Source: an uncultured Actinomycetes bacterium (GTDB taxonomy: Bacteria; Actinomycetota; Actinomycetes; Mycobacteriales; Mycobacteriaceae). Taken from it: 13,600 nucleotides of DNA. The notes under the pieces were generated by a model, which searched no databases, was not told where the DNA came from, and was given only the letters and a program-made list of their open reading frames with translations. Location: positions 1-13,600 of the forward strand of contig CAIWCQ010000005.1 of assembly GCA_903911165.1 (NCBI GenBank), written 5' to 3'. Shown one piece after another: positions 7,786 to 13,600 of this stretch (position 1 is its first letter; every line of letters begins with the position of its first letter). The position numbers and the translations under genes were made by a program.

Positions 7786-8601
7786 TCAGCGGTTGGGTAG
7801 GCAGAGCAGCCGTTCGGTTTCCCCGATGGACGCGATCGACAGGTCCAGCGAGCGTGCCAGTTCGGCGGTGCGTGCGACCAGTGGTGTGTTTCCCTGCGCG
7901 AGTTCGCCTTTGCGGAGGTACAGGGTGTCCTCGAGGCCCGCTCGGGCATTGCCGCCCAGCGCCAGGCCGATCCCGGTGAGGGTGAGGTTCGCCCGTCCGA
8001 TGGCGATGATCTGCCAGACGCAGTCCTTGGGCAGCCGCTCGACCATCATCACCAGGTTCGCCGGTGTTGCGGCCGCGCCGCCGGCGACACCCAGCACAAT
8101 GGAGAACTGCAATGGATCGGCGAGCAGGCCTTCGTCGTGGAGGCGCATGACGGCATCGAGGTGGCCGGTGTCGTAGACCTCAAGTTCGGGTTTTACGTCC
8201 AACTCGCGCATGCGGGCGGCGAGTCGGCGAACTCCATCGGGAGGGTTACGGAACTCGCCCTTGCCGAAGGACATTGTGCACGGGTTCAAAGTGGCCATGC
8301 GCGGCCGTAACTCGACGAGCTTCTCGCGTTCCTCGAAGGGCACCGAGAGCCCGACACCGGTGGAAAGCTGAATGTGAATGGGGCAGCGCTCGGTGATCAG
8401 GTCCATCGTCCGCCGCGCAATGCTCAAGTCGGCGGTGGGCTTTTCGTTCTCGTCGCGCAGGTGCAGGTGTGCGACCGTCGCTCCGGCCAGGTAGGCCTCG
8501 TGCACCGCCGCAGCGATCTCCTCTGGGCTGGTCGGTAGGTACTGATTGTCCGATTTGAAGGCGATCGGTCCGGTTGGTGCGACGGTGAGGACGACGCTCA
8601 T
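7786..8601 (-). CDS. Beta-keto acid cleavage enzyme (BKACE family); candidate triacetate acetoacetate-lyase
   Basis: A 271-residue TIM-barrel Zn enzyme related to 3-keto-5-aminohexanoate cleavage enzyme (Kce). The family reaction is beta-keto acid + acetyl-CoA giving acetoacetate + an acyl-CoA. Visible residues: 'VAPTG' at the first strand, Zn ligands His45 and His47 in 'AHLHLRD', the third ligand Glu224 in 'GLEDTLYL', and the Arg220/Asp225 pair with the same spacing as the catalytic Arg/Asp of Kce. The strand usually rich in Thr/Gly reads 'ATLNPCTMSFG', which may reflect substrate choice. It is the last gene of the operon; its ATG overlaps the cupin stop by one base (TGATG) with GAAGGAAA just upstream. 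Family is sure. That it takes 3,5-dioxohexanoate is inferred from the operon; a dehydrocarnitine-cleaving role is the main alternative. Confidence 0.92.
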   Translation of the reverse strand: MSVVLTVAPTGPIAFKSDNQYLPTSPEEIAAAVHEAYLAGATVAHLHLRDENEKPTADLSIARRTMDLITERCPIHIQLSTGVGLSVPFEEREKLVELRPRMATLNPCTMSFGKGEFRNPPDGVRRLAARMRELDVKPELEVYDTGHLDAVMRLHDEGLLADPLQFSIVLGVAGGAAATPANLVMMVERLPKDCVWQIIAIGRANLTLTGIGLALGGNARAGLEDTLYLRKGELAQGNTPLVARTAELARSLDLSIASIGETERLLCLPNR

Positions 8602-8942
8602 CAGCTTTCCTTCGGATAGGCGATGATCACCAGCATGGTGGCGTCACGATCGCTGGCGTTGACCAGTTCCCGGGTCTCGCCGGGGCCGAAGTGCACCGAG
8701 TCGTGCTTGCCAAGGGTGTGCTGCCCCTCGCAAGTCAGCGTCAACTCGCCGTCGAGCACCACGTACGCCGTCTCCGCGCGGGTAGGCGAGGACTCGGCGA
8801 TGCCGCCGGGCGGATAGACCGAGAGACCAACCCAGAAGTTCTCCGACGGGCCGGCTTCGAGACCTTGTAGTCGCCGGGTGTCGACTCCGGTATGCATCGG
8901 TGCCGCATAGGGCACTGCATCGGCATGACGGGTGATGCGCAC
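8601..8942 (-). CDS. Small single-domain cupin lacking the usual metal-binding histidines
   Basis: A 113-residue cupin (beta-barrel fold), counted from a GTG at 8942 one base after the stop of the cyclase-family gene. Longer upstream starts would overlap that gene heavily. The core is visible: 'GGIAESSPTRAETAYVVLDGELTL' corresponds to cupin motif 1, and 'HDSVHFGPGETRELVN' to motif 2 with its Pro-Gly turn and terminal Asn. By alignment to the usual G-x5-H-x-H-x3-4-E-x6-G pattern, both motif 1 histidines are replaced and the motif 2 histidine is an arginine, so canonical metal binding seems lost. Position between ring-opening hydrolase and BKACE suggests a part in the same pathway, either as an isomerase or decarboxylase of another kind or as a ligand-binding accessory protein. 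Function unknown. Confidence 0.8.
   Translation of the reverse strand: MRITRHADAVPYAAPMHTGVDTRRLQGLEAGPSENFWVGLSVYPPGGIAESSPTRAETAYVVLDGELTLTCEGQHTLGKHDSVHFGPGETRELVNASDRDATMLVIIAYPKES
8606..8613 (-). promoter_or_regulatory. Ribosome binding site of the BKACE gene
   Basis: GAAGGAAA on the minus strand, inside the end of the cupin coding region, 4 bases from the ATG at 8601. Together with the TGATG stop/start overlap it indicates efficient coupled translation of the final gene. Confidence 0.6.
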
Positions 8943-8943
8943 G

Positions 8944-9777
8944 TCAGTTGTTCCCGGTCTCGATGCGATAGGTGCCCTTCGGATCGGTGATCGCCACCAG
9001 GCGAACGATGCATCCGTCACCGCCGCGCCACCGCCACGGGAAGGCGGCGAAGGTGACGCGTTTACCGGTCACCTTGTCGATATCGCCGCCGACGTTCTCG
9101 AAGCCGTAGATGCCGTTGGTCAGGATTTCGCGATGGCAGGGCTCCCACAGCGCGAATTCCTCGGACACCAACTTGCCGGTCTCCTCCTCGAATTCCCTAC
9201 AGGCCCAGGGCAATAGGCCGCCGGTAGCCTCGGCTGGTCCGTGCGGGCCGATGGCAGTGGCCAACGGGTGATCGAGTGCCTGGGTGTCGGTACCCACGGC
9301 CTTGACGCCTTTGGAGACGAACCACTCGCCGGCCTCCTTGTAGAAACCCGGACTGTAGGCGTAGTACTCCGCGCTGTCGGCGTACTTGTGGTGCCAACCG
9401 GTGTTGACGATGACGATGTCGCCCTCGCGGACCGGCGTCTTCTCGGCTGCCTTGTCGAGGTGCTCGGGCATGATCTTCTCCCACTTGCCCATCGGCACAT
9501 CGAGAACGACGCCGGTGCCGAAGAAGGCACTCAGCGGAATCTCGTCGAGCAGGGGAGTGCCCTCGACCACGTGGCCGGGTGCATCGATATGGGTACCCGA
9601 GTGCATGACGGTGGTGATCTTCTGAGTCAGCACCCGGCTCTTGGCCATGCCATGCAGGCGTTCGATCTTGACGTCCTCGAAGTACGGCCAGCACGGCTGA
9701 CCCAGACCCCAGGAGTGGGATAGGTCGACGAACTCAAGTTGGCTTTCCGCATCGCCCAGCGGCCACGTGTAGGTCAT
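8944..9777 (-). CDS. Cyclase-family metal-dependent hydrolase; candidate dihydrophloroglucinol cyclohydrolase
   Basis: A 277-residue member of the cyclase/kynurenine-formamidase family (PF04199 type). The metal-binding signature HSGTHIDAP occupies 59-67 (His59, His63, Asp65). It is preceded by the family's 'VDLSHSWG' strand (17-24) and followed by 'GTDTQALDHP' (162-171), where the family places a conserved Asp/His region. These enzymes hydrolyse amides, lactones or cyclic diketones. In the anaerobic phloroglucinol pathway the C-C ring-opening step, dihydrophloroglucinol to 3-hydroxy-5-oxohexanoate, is done by a cyclohydrolase that I recall as belonging to this family. Here it lies directly after the dehydrogenase and before the cupin (1-base gap). 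AGAGGA sits before the ATG. Family is sure; the substrate is inferred from neighbours. Confidence 0.9.
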   Translation of the reverse strand: MTYTWPLGDAESQLEFVDLSHSWGLGQPCWPYFEDVKIERLHGMAKSRVLTQKITTVMHSGTHIDAPGHVVEGTPLLDEIPLSAFFGTGVVLDVPMGKWEKIMPEHLDKAAEKTPVREGDIVIVNTGWHHKYADSAEYYAYSPGFYKEAGEWFVSKGVKAVGTDTQALDHPLATAIGPHGPAEATGGLLPWACREFEEETGKLVSEEFALWEPCHREILTNGIYGFENVGGDIDKVTGKRVTFAAFPWRWRGGDGCIVRLVAITDPKGTYRIETGNN

Positions 9778-9781
9778 GATG

Positions 9782-9787
9782 TCCTCT
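9782..9787 (-). promoter_or_regulatory. Ribosome binding site of the cyclase-family gene
   Basis: AGAGGA on the minus strand, 4 bases before the ATG at 9777, in the 27-base gap after the dehydrogenase stop. This is one of only two operon junctions with a real gap, so the gene has its own initiation site. Confidence 0.55.
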
Positions 9788-9804
9788 CGAAAGGGTTGTG
9801 GTGG

Positions 9805-10698
9805 TTAGGTTTTGACTTGTCGGGAGATATGCGCGGCCAGCCGGGCGGCCGCGGCGTCACGGGCGCCGGATGGCCAGGCCAGGAAACCCTGCCCGGTCTT
9901 GGCGCCGAGCTCGCCTACCGCGACTTTGTGCCGCAGTAGCGGGCTGGAGTGCGGGTCGCTGTTGATGCTCGGCAGCACCTGCTCGTGGATCGCTAACGTC
10001 AGGTCGAGTCCGACGTAATCGGCGTTCTCGATCGGACCCATCGCGGCGAGACGAAGCCCGATGGTGTTGCGGACCACGAGATCGACGGTCTCGGCATCGC
10101 AGACCCCGCTGGCAACCAGGTCGATTGCCTCTCGCCACAGTGCGTGCTGTAGACGATTGCCGACGAAGCCGGGAACGTCCCGCTGCACCCGGACCGGGAT
10201 CTTGCCGACGAACTCCAGCACCTCAAATGCGGTATCCATCGACTCGGTCGACGTGTGGTCGCCCCGGACTATCTCGACGACGGGAATGAGATCCGGCGGG
10301 TTCCACCAGTGCATGCCCACGGTGCGATCGGCACCGGCAAGACCCTCGGTGATCCGCGAGATGGGAATCACCGAGGAGTTGCTCGCCAGCAGCGCATCCG
10401 GGGCAGCGGCGCGGGCTGCGGCGAAAAGCGCCCGCTTGGCGTCGAGGTCTTCAACGATGGCCTCGATGACGAGATCGGCGTTGGCTACTGCCGCCGCGAG
10501 GTTCGCCTCGCCGACGATGTGCGCCTTGGGAGCCATTGACCGGGCTTCGGTCAATGCGCTGTCGAGCACCCCCGGTTGGGAATCGGTGAGCACCACCGGT
10601 AACCCGGAGCGTGCAATGACCCCGGCGATACGACGACCCATCAGGCCGGCACCGACCACGGCGACCGATCCGACCGGGTGTGCAGAATCCGTCAGCAC
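9805..10698 (-). CDS. 3-hydroxyacyl-CoA dehydrogenase family NAD enzyme; candidate 3-hydroxy-5-oxohexanoate dehydrogenase
   Basis: A 297-residue beta-hydroxyacid dehydrogenase. The Rossmann motif GAGLMG is at 16-21, with Asp39 ending the second strand (NAD preference), and 'LASNSS' is at 104-109. The catalytic His-Glu pair is His130 in 'HWWNPPDLIPVVE' and Glu142, with the 12-residue spacing of the family. 'VPGFVGNRLQHALWREA' opens the C-terminal domain. The HWWNPP form, instead of the usual HFFNP, and the short single-domain layout resemble relatives that oxidise free 3-hydroxy acids, such as L-carnitine dehydrogenase and lambda-crystallin, rather than the CoA ester enzymes of beta-oxidation. 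That fits conversion of 3-hydroxy-5-oxohexanoate to 3,5-dioxohexanoate. It starts at a GTG overlapping the upstream SDR stop by 7 bases. Family sure; substrate inferred. Confidence 0.92.
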   Translation of the reverse strand: MLTDSAHPVGSVAVVGAGLMGRRIAGVIARSGLPVVLTDSQPGVLDSALTEARSMAPKAHIVGEANLAAAVANADLVIEAIVEDLDAKRALFAAARAAAPDALLASNSSVIPISRITEGLAGADRTVGMHWWNPPDLIPVVEIVRGDHTSTESMDTAFEVLEFVGKIPVRVQRDVPGFVGNRLQHALWREAIDLVASGVCDAETVDLVVRNTIGLRLAAMGPIENADYVGLDLTLAIHEQVLPSINSDPHSSPLLRHKVAVGELGAKTGQGFLAWPSGARDAAAARLAAHISRQVKT

Positions 10699-11477
10699 GC
10701 GGTGTAGCCACCGTCGAGGTACAGCACCTGCCCGGTCATGAAAGACGAGGAGTCACTGAGCAGGTAGACCAGCGCCCCCACGAAGTCCTCCGGTTCGGCG
10801 AACCGCTTGAGCGGAATGCGGGAGAACATCGCCTCGCGGGTGGCCCGGCCCTTCTCGTCGTCGGCGTACATCCAGGCGGTGAGCTCAGAGCGAAACACTG
10901 TCGGCGCCAGCACGTTACAGCGGATCTGGTGCGGGCCCCACTCGGCGGCCAGCGTCTTGCCGAGCAGGTCGACGGCGGCCTTGGAGGGGCAGTAGGCGGT
11001 GTAACCCGCGGGATGTCCGAGCTTGCCGCGGGTCGACGACACCAGCACCACCGAGCCGCCGCGGCCCTGGTCGATGAGCACCGGTGCGGCGGCCTTCGCC
11101 ATCAACCAGGAGCCCTTGACATTGGCGTCCATCACCGATTCCCAGTCCGCCACGGACTGGTCCGTGATGAGACCGACCTTGTTCATGCCGGACGCGACGA
11201 GCATGCCGTCGATTCCGCCGAAGGCGGCCACCGCACCGGCGACGATGGTCTCGGCATCGGCGAGTTCGTCGGGTCGTCGGGCGACGATGGTGCTGTGGCC
11301 GGCGAGTTCCTGCAGTGCGCACAGTTCCTCCAGCACAGCGACATTGGTGCCGGCCAGAGTCACATTCGCGCCCGCAGCCCCCAGTGCCTTGGCGGCCTCG
11401 GAGCCCATGGCGCCCGAGGCTCCGGTGACTATCACGGACTTGCCTTCAATCGAGAAGCGCTTCGCGGGATCGACCAT
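10692..11477 (-). CDS. Short-chain dehydrogenase; candidate phloroglucinol reductase
   Basis: A 261-residue classical SDR, FabG-like in length. The cofactor motif TGASGAMG (18-25) has Ala where the middle Gly normally stands. Other visible elements are 'DANVKG' (Asn119), Ser148 in 'VLVSSTRG' and Tyr162-x3-Lys166 (YCPSK), and 'EPEDFVGALVYLLSDSSSFMTGQVLYLDGG' is the usual C-terminal signature. The NNAG motif is replaced by 'ASGMN' (95-99), and the Ser-to-Tyr spacing is one residue longer than usual. Phloroglucinol reductases of anaerobes and fungal polyhydroxynaphthalene reductases are SDRs that reduce polyphenols through their keto tautomers, so this gene is the obvious candidate for reductive dearomatisation. 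GAGG (11485-11488) lies 7 bases before the ATG. It could instead be an ordinary alcohol or oxoacyl dehydrogenase. Confidence 0.92.
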   Translation of the reverse strand: MVDPAKRFSIEGKSVIVTGASGAMGSEAAKALGAAGANVTLAGTNVAVLEELCALQELAGHSTIVARRPDELADAETIVAGAVAAFGGIDGMLVASGMNKVGLITDQSVADWESVMDANVKGSWLMAKAAAPVLIDQGRGGSVVLVSSTRGKLGHPAGYTAYCPSKAAVDLLGKTLAAEWGPHQIRCNVLAPTVFRSELTAWMYADDEKGRATREAMFSRIPLKRFAEPEDFVGALVYLLSDSSSFMTGQVLYLDGGYTAC

Positions 11478-11484
11478 GTCAGGG

Positions 11485-11490
11485 CCTCAC
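11485..11490 (-). promoter_or_regulatory. Ribosome binding site of the operon SDR
   Basis: GTGAGG on the minus strand, 7 bases before the ATG at 11477, in the 26-base gap after the PhlG-family stop. Confidence 0.5.
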
Positions 11491-11503
11491 ATTTTCCGCG
11501 GGG

Positions 11504-12340
11504 TCAATCGCCATGTCCGGACTCCTGTTCGTAGATCGCGGGCAGGAAGGTGGCCAGGTGGGTCATCTCCTGCGAGCAATGCACGAGCAGTGCCCGGGCA
11601 TCGAGTTCGGTCAGCCCGACAAGCCGTTTGGCCACCGGCACCGCGGCTCGCAGCGGGGCTGATCGGGCTGCGATGTCGGGTCCGCCAAGCCAGAAGCGTG
11701 AGCGCATCACGCTGCCGCCGGGGACGGCGGCGACGTGGTGCGCGAGATAGCCGAGATCGACGGGAAGGTCCACCAGTCCGGTGCGGGCACACACCGCGGT
11801 CGCGTCCACGCCGGCTGCAACCGCGGCGTCCACCAGACCGAATTCCTCGGGCCGGCGGAACTGGATGGCCCCGCGAATCATGGCGCTGCCGAGGTATTCG
11901 TCGACTTCGGAGGTGTGTCCGACATACCGGGCGCGGCCGGTACTGCCGACCGGAGGCTGTGTGGTCCACTGCGCGTGCACGTGTGCCTTCGGATGCCAGA
12001 GTTTGTAGCGTTCGGGGCTGTCACCGTGCCAGCCGAACCACCAGTCGATCATTTGAGGTGTCACGTCGGGCATCTCAGTCACGAGGTTGACGCGCATCGC
12101 GCCGTCGGAGGTAATGGTGAAACCGTTCTGCACCTCGGCGTCGGGAATGTTGCCGATAGCTTGTGCCATCGGGGGGAACAGCGCCTCGGCCATCGGGCTG
12201 TTGGCCACCGCACGGTGGGCGTCGGCCGAGATATCGGCCATGACGGGATTCCAGAACCGCGCGTAGGGCAGCGTGGCGAGTTCGTGGTCGGACCAACCGA
12301 GTCGACGCCCCGGTACACGTTTGGGTGCGGGTACTTTCAT
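11504..12340 (-). CDS. PhlG-family C-C hydrolase (2,4-diacetylphloroglucinol / phloretin hydrolase type)
   Basis: A 278-residue enzyme of the DAPG hydrolase family, which removes the acyl group from acylphloroglucinols by Zn-dependent carbon-carbon hydrolysis (2,4-diacetylphloroglucinol to monoacetylphloroglucinol + acetate; phloretin hydrolase is a relative). Family signatures seen are 'WWFGWHGDSPERYKLWHP' followed by 'HVH', the 'VDEYLG' segment with its acidic residues, and near the C-terminus HCSQE followed by 'THLATFLP', whose His-x3-Glu spacing matches two known Zn ligands of PhlG. The start is set at the ATG at 12340 because it forms a 4-base ATGA overlap with the preceding FAD oxidase gene; an ATG seven codons upstream would overlap more. 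It is the second visible gene of the operon. Family assignment is strong; which acylphloroglucinol it accepts is not known. Confidence 0.88.
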   Translation of the reverse strand: MKVPAPKRVPGRRLGWSDHELATLPYARFWNPVMADISADAHRAVANSPMAEALFPPMAQAIGNIPDAEVQNGFTITSDGAMRVNLVTEMPDVTPQMIDWWFGWHGDSPERYKLWHPKAHVHAQWTTQPPVGSTGRARYVGHTSEVDEYLGSAMIRGAIQFRRPEEFGLVDAAVAAGVDATAVCARTGLVDLPVDLGYLAHHVAAVPGGSVMRSRFWLGGPDIAARSAPLRAAVPVAKRLVGLTELDARALLVHCSQEMTHLATFLPAIYEQESGHGD

Positions 12341-13600
12341 GCGCTTACCGCTCCGATCCATCGGTTGAAGCGACCCTCGGGGTCATGTACGGCGCGGATC
12401 TCCTCGAGCCGGCTCTGCGCAGCCTCGGAGATACCGCGGGAAGGGCGTCCGGGGTCGTCGGCGAACTGGACACCGGTCGACAGCGACTCCATGGCGGCGG
12501 CGTTATCGCGTGACCACCGTGTGGTGGCGGCGCCGTCGTCGCCGTCGAGCCAGCCGCCGTAAAACGCGAGATACGTCTTGTCCTCCACCGTGTACGCCAT
12601 GTCGGGGAGGTTTCCCGGCGGCGCCCAGTTCAGCCACAAGAAATGCGCGGGTGGGGCCGGCATGGTGTCGGCGATGCGCTGGATATGCGGTAGTAACTCG
12701 TCGGCGCTGGCGTGGGTCCAGAGGTTATCGGCCTCCCAGTTGGCTACGGGGTAGTGCTGCATCACACCCGAGTACAACGGACCCATCGTGGAGGGCAGTA
12801 GTGGCGTGCCCAGTCGGGCGCCCTTTGGTCGGCTAGCCGCGAAGGCGGTGGCGGCTTTGGCCGCCGACCGGGATGCGGCCATGACGGGCAAGACCAACTC
12901 GATGCTCACCGGCGAGCGGACTGTTCGACGCCGTAACGGTGGTGGAAATGACGGGCCCCTCGAGACGACGAACTGCATCTCGACTTCCGGCGGGACATCC
13001 GCGCCTACCCGGTCCACCCAGCGCACCACATCCTCGAGTCGGTCGATGGGGTAGTTGAACAGTGTTGTTCCGATAAAGCCCGGCTTGGGGTATACCCGTA
13101 GATGGAATCGCACGATGACACCGAAGAAGTCCGGACCGGAACCCCTTGCGGCCCAAAGCATATCGGCGTTCTCGGTCTCACTGGCATGGCGTAATTCACC
13201 GTCGGCGTCCACGTAGTCGATCGCGATGACGTTAGAGCACGCTATTCCCGTGGCGCGACCGTTCCAGCCGAAGCCGCCCTGCAGTAGGTAGCCGCCGACC
13301 GCCACGCCGCGGCAATGGCCCACGGGGAAGAACAGGTCTCGTTTCATCAGTTCGGCGAGCAGCACACTGCCGCCGAGGCCGGGTTCGGCGGTAGCGGTCA
13401 TCGCCGACTTGTCGACCGTGAAACTTTTTAAGCGGGACACGTCGATGAGCACGCCGCCATCGCGCACATGGTTGGCCGACCAACTGTGACCACCGGAGCG
13501 CACGCCCACCTGCCGACCCTCGGCCTTCGCCGCCCGTACCGCCGCCACCACGTCGCCGACGGAGTTGGCCTGCACGATGCGGACGGGGAACCGATCCGGC
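12337..13600 (-). CDS. FAD-linked oxidase, berberine-bridge-enzyme type (5' end beyond window)
   Basis: The frame stays open through the right edge (PDRFPVRIV before the GTG at 13575), so that GTG is internal and the N-terminal residues are missing; about 420 residues are visible. The VAO/BBE flavoprotein pattern is clear. 'VRSGGHSWS' holds the histidine that carries FAD covalently, 'GHCRGVAVGGYLLQGGFGW' holds a cysteine in the place of the second covalent FAD bond, so bicovalent FAD is likely, and 'ACSNVIAIDYVDADGE' and 'AARGSGPDFFGVIVRF' continue the FAD and substrate domains. The C-terminal BBE tail is 'HDPEGRFNRWIG'. Such enzymes oxidise alcohols, sugars, alkaloids or polyketides with O2. 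Here it is translationally coupled to the PhlG-type hydrolase, suggesting it modifies the same compound or a side chain. Substrate unknown. Confidence 0.9.
   Translation of the reverse strand, partial: PDRFPVRIVQANSVGDVVAAVRAAKAEGRQVGVRSGGHSWSANHVRDGGVLIDVSRLKSFTVDKSAMTATAEPGLGGSVLLAELMKRDLFFPVGHCRGVAVGGYLLQGGFGWNGRATGIACSNVIAIDYVDADGELRHASETENADMLWAARGSGPDFFGVIVRFHLRVYPKPGFIGTTLFNYPIDRLEDVVRWVDRVGADVPPEVEMQFVVSRGPSFPPPLRRRTVRSPVSIELVLPVMAASRSAAKAATAFAASRPKGARLGTPLLPSTMGPLYSGVMQHYPVANWEADNLWTHASADELLPHIQRIADTMPAPPAHFLWLNWAPPGNLPDMAYTVEDKTYLAFYGGWLDGDDGAATTRWSRDNAAAMESLSTGVQFADDPGRPSRGISEAAQSRLEEIRAVHDPEGRFNRWIGAVSA

Noticed and set aside
8943..9020. Longer N-terminus for the cupin (start at 9020)
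   Set aside because: It would overlap the cyclase-family gene by 77 bases with unrelated residues; the GTG at 8942 immediately after that gene's stop fits the operon pattern.
7786..10698. Reading the dehydrogenase plus BKACE as a carnitine degradation operon
   Set aside because: L-carnitine dehydrogenase and dehydrocarnitine cleavage enzyme belong to these two families, but the usual thioesterase partner is missing, and PhlG, cyclase-family and SDR genes would be unexplained. It remains the main alternative for those two genes alone.
11023..12090. Long plus-strand open frame (355 codons) opposite the SDR and PhlG-type genes
   Set aside because: It is the high-GC antisense shadow of two clearly homologous minus-strand genes, with arginine/serine-rich nonsense composition and no motif.

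Overview
The window looks like chromosomal DNA from a high-GC actinomycete, most likely an environmental or fast-growing mycobacterium (Mycobacteriaceae). The strongest signs are a secreted PE-PPE-domain hydrolase, a short-chain dehydrogenase of the mycofactocin-coupled type, and mycobacterial-style alanine/proline-rich exported proteins. I see no rRNA, tRNA, CRISPR array, insertion sequence or phage gene. Coding density is very high and no gene-free stretch exceeds 300 bases.

Left part (1-7768), mixed housekeeping and envelope genes. A short-chain dehydrogenase (SDR) cut by the window edge is followed 2 bases later by a complete mycofactocin-type SDR, both on the plus strand. Converging on them from the minus strand is prfC (peptide chain release factor 3), preceded by a signal-peptide-bearing PE-PPE serine hydrolase. 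Across a 123-base divergent gap, plus-strand genes encode a proline-rich exported protein, a ChaA-like Ca2+/H+ antiporter and a choline/aminoglycoside-kinase-fold phosphotransferase. The last two are 6 bases apart.

Right part (7786-13600), one seven-gene minus-strand operon. In transcription order it encodes: an FAD-linked berberine-bridge-type oxidase (5' end beyond the window), a PhlG-family (2,4-diacetylphloroglucinol hydrolase) C-C hydrolase, an SDR, a 3-hydroxyacyl-CoA-dehydrogenase-family enzyme, a cyclase-family metal hydrolase, a small cupin and a BKACE-family beta-keto acid cleavage enzyme. Junctions are a 4-base overlap, a 26-base gap, a 7-base overlap, a 27-base gap, a 1-base gap and a 1-base overlap, so co-transcription and translational coupling are very likely.

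The main inference of this report is that the operon is a complete degradation route for an acylated phloroglucinol, such as a plant or microbial acylphloroglucinol or phloretin-like compound. The steps would be: PhlG-type hydrolase releases phloroglucinol and an acid; the SDR reduces phloroglucinol to dihydrophloroglucinol; the cyclase-family hydrolase opens the ring to 3-hydroxy-5-oxohexanoate; the dehydrogenase forms 3,5-dioxohexanoate (triacetate); and the BKACE enzyme cleaves this with acetyl-CoA to acetoacetate and acetoacetyl-CoA. The last four reactions match the enzyme types of the phloroglucinol pathway known from anaerobes such as Clostridium scatologenes. Finding them fused to a deacylating front end and an O2-linked flavoprotein in a presumably aerobic mycobacterium would be notable. 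The family assignments are well supported by motifs; the substrates are inference.
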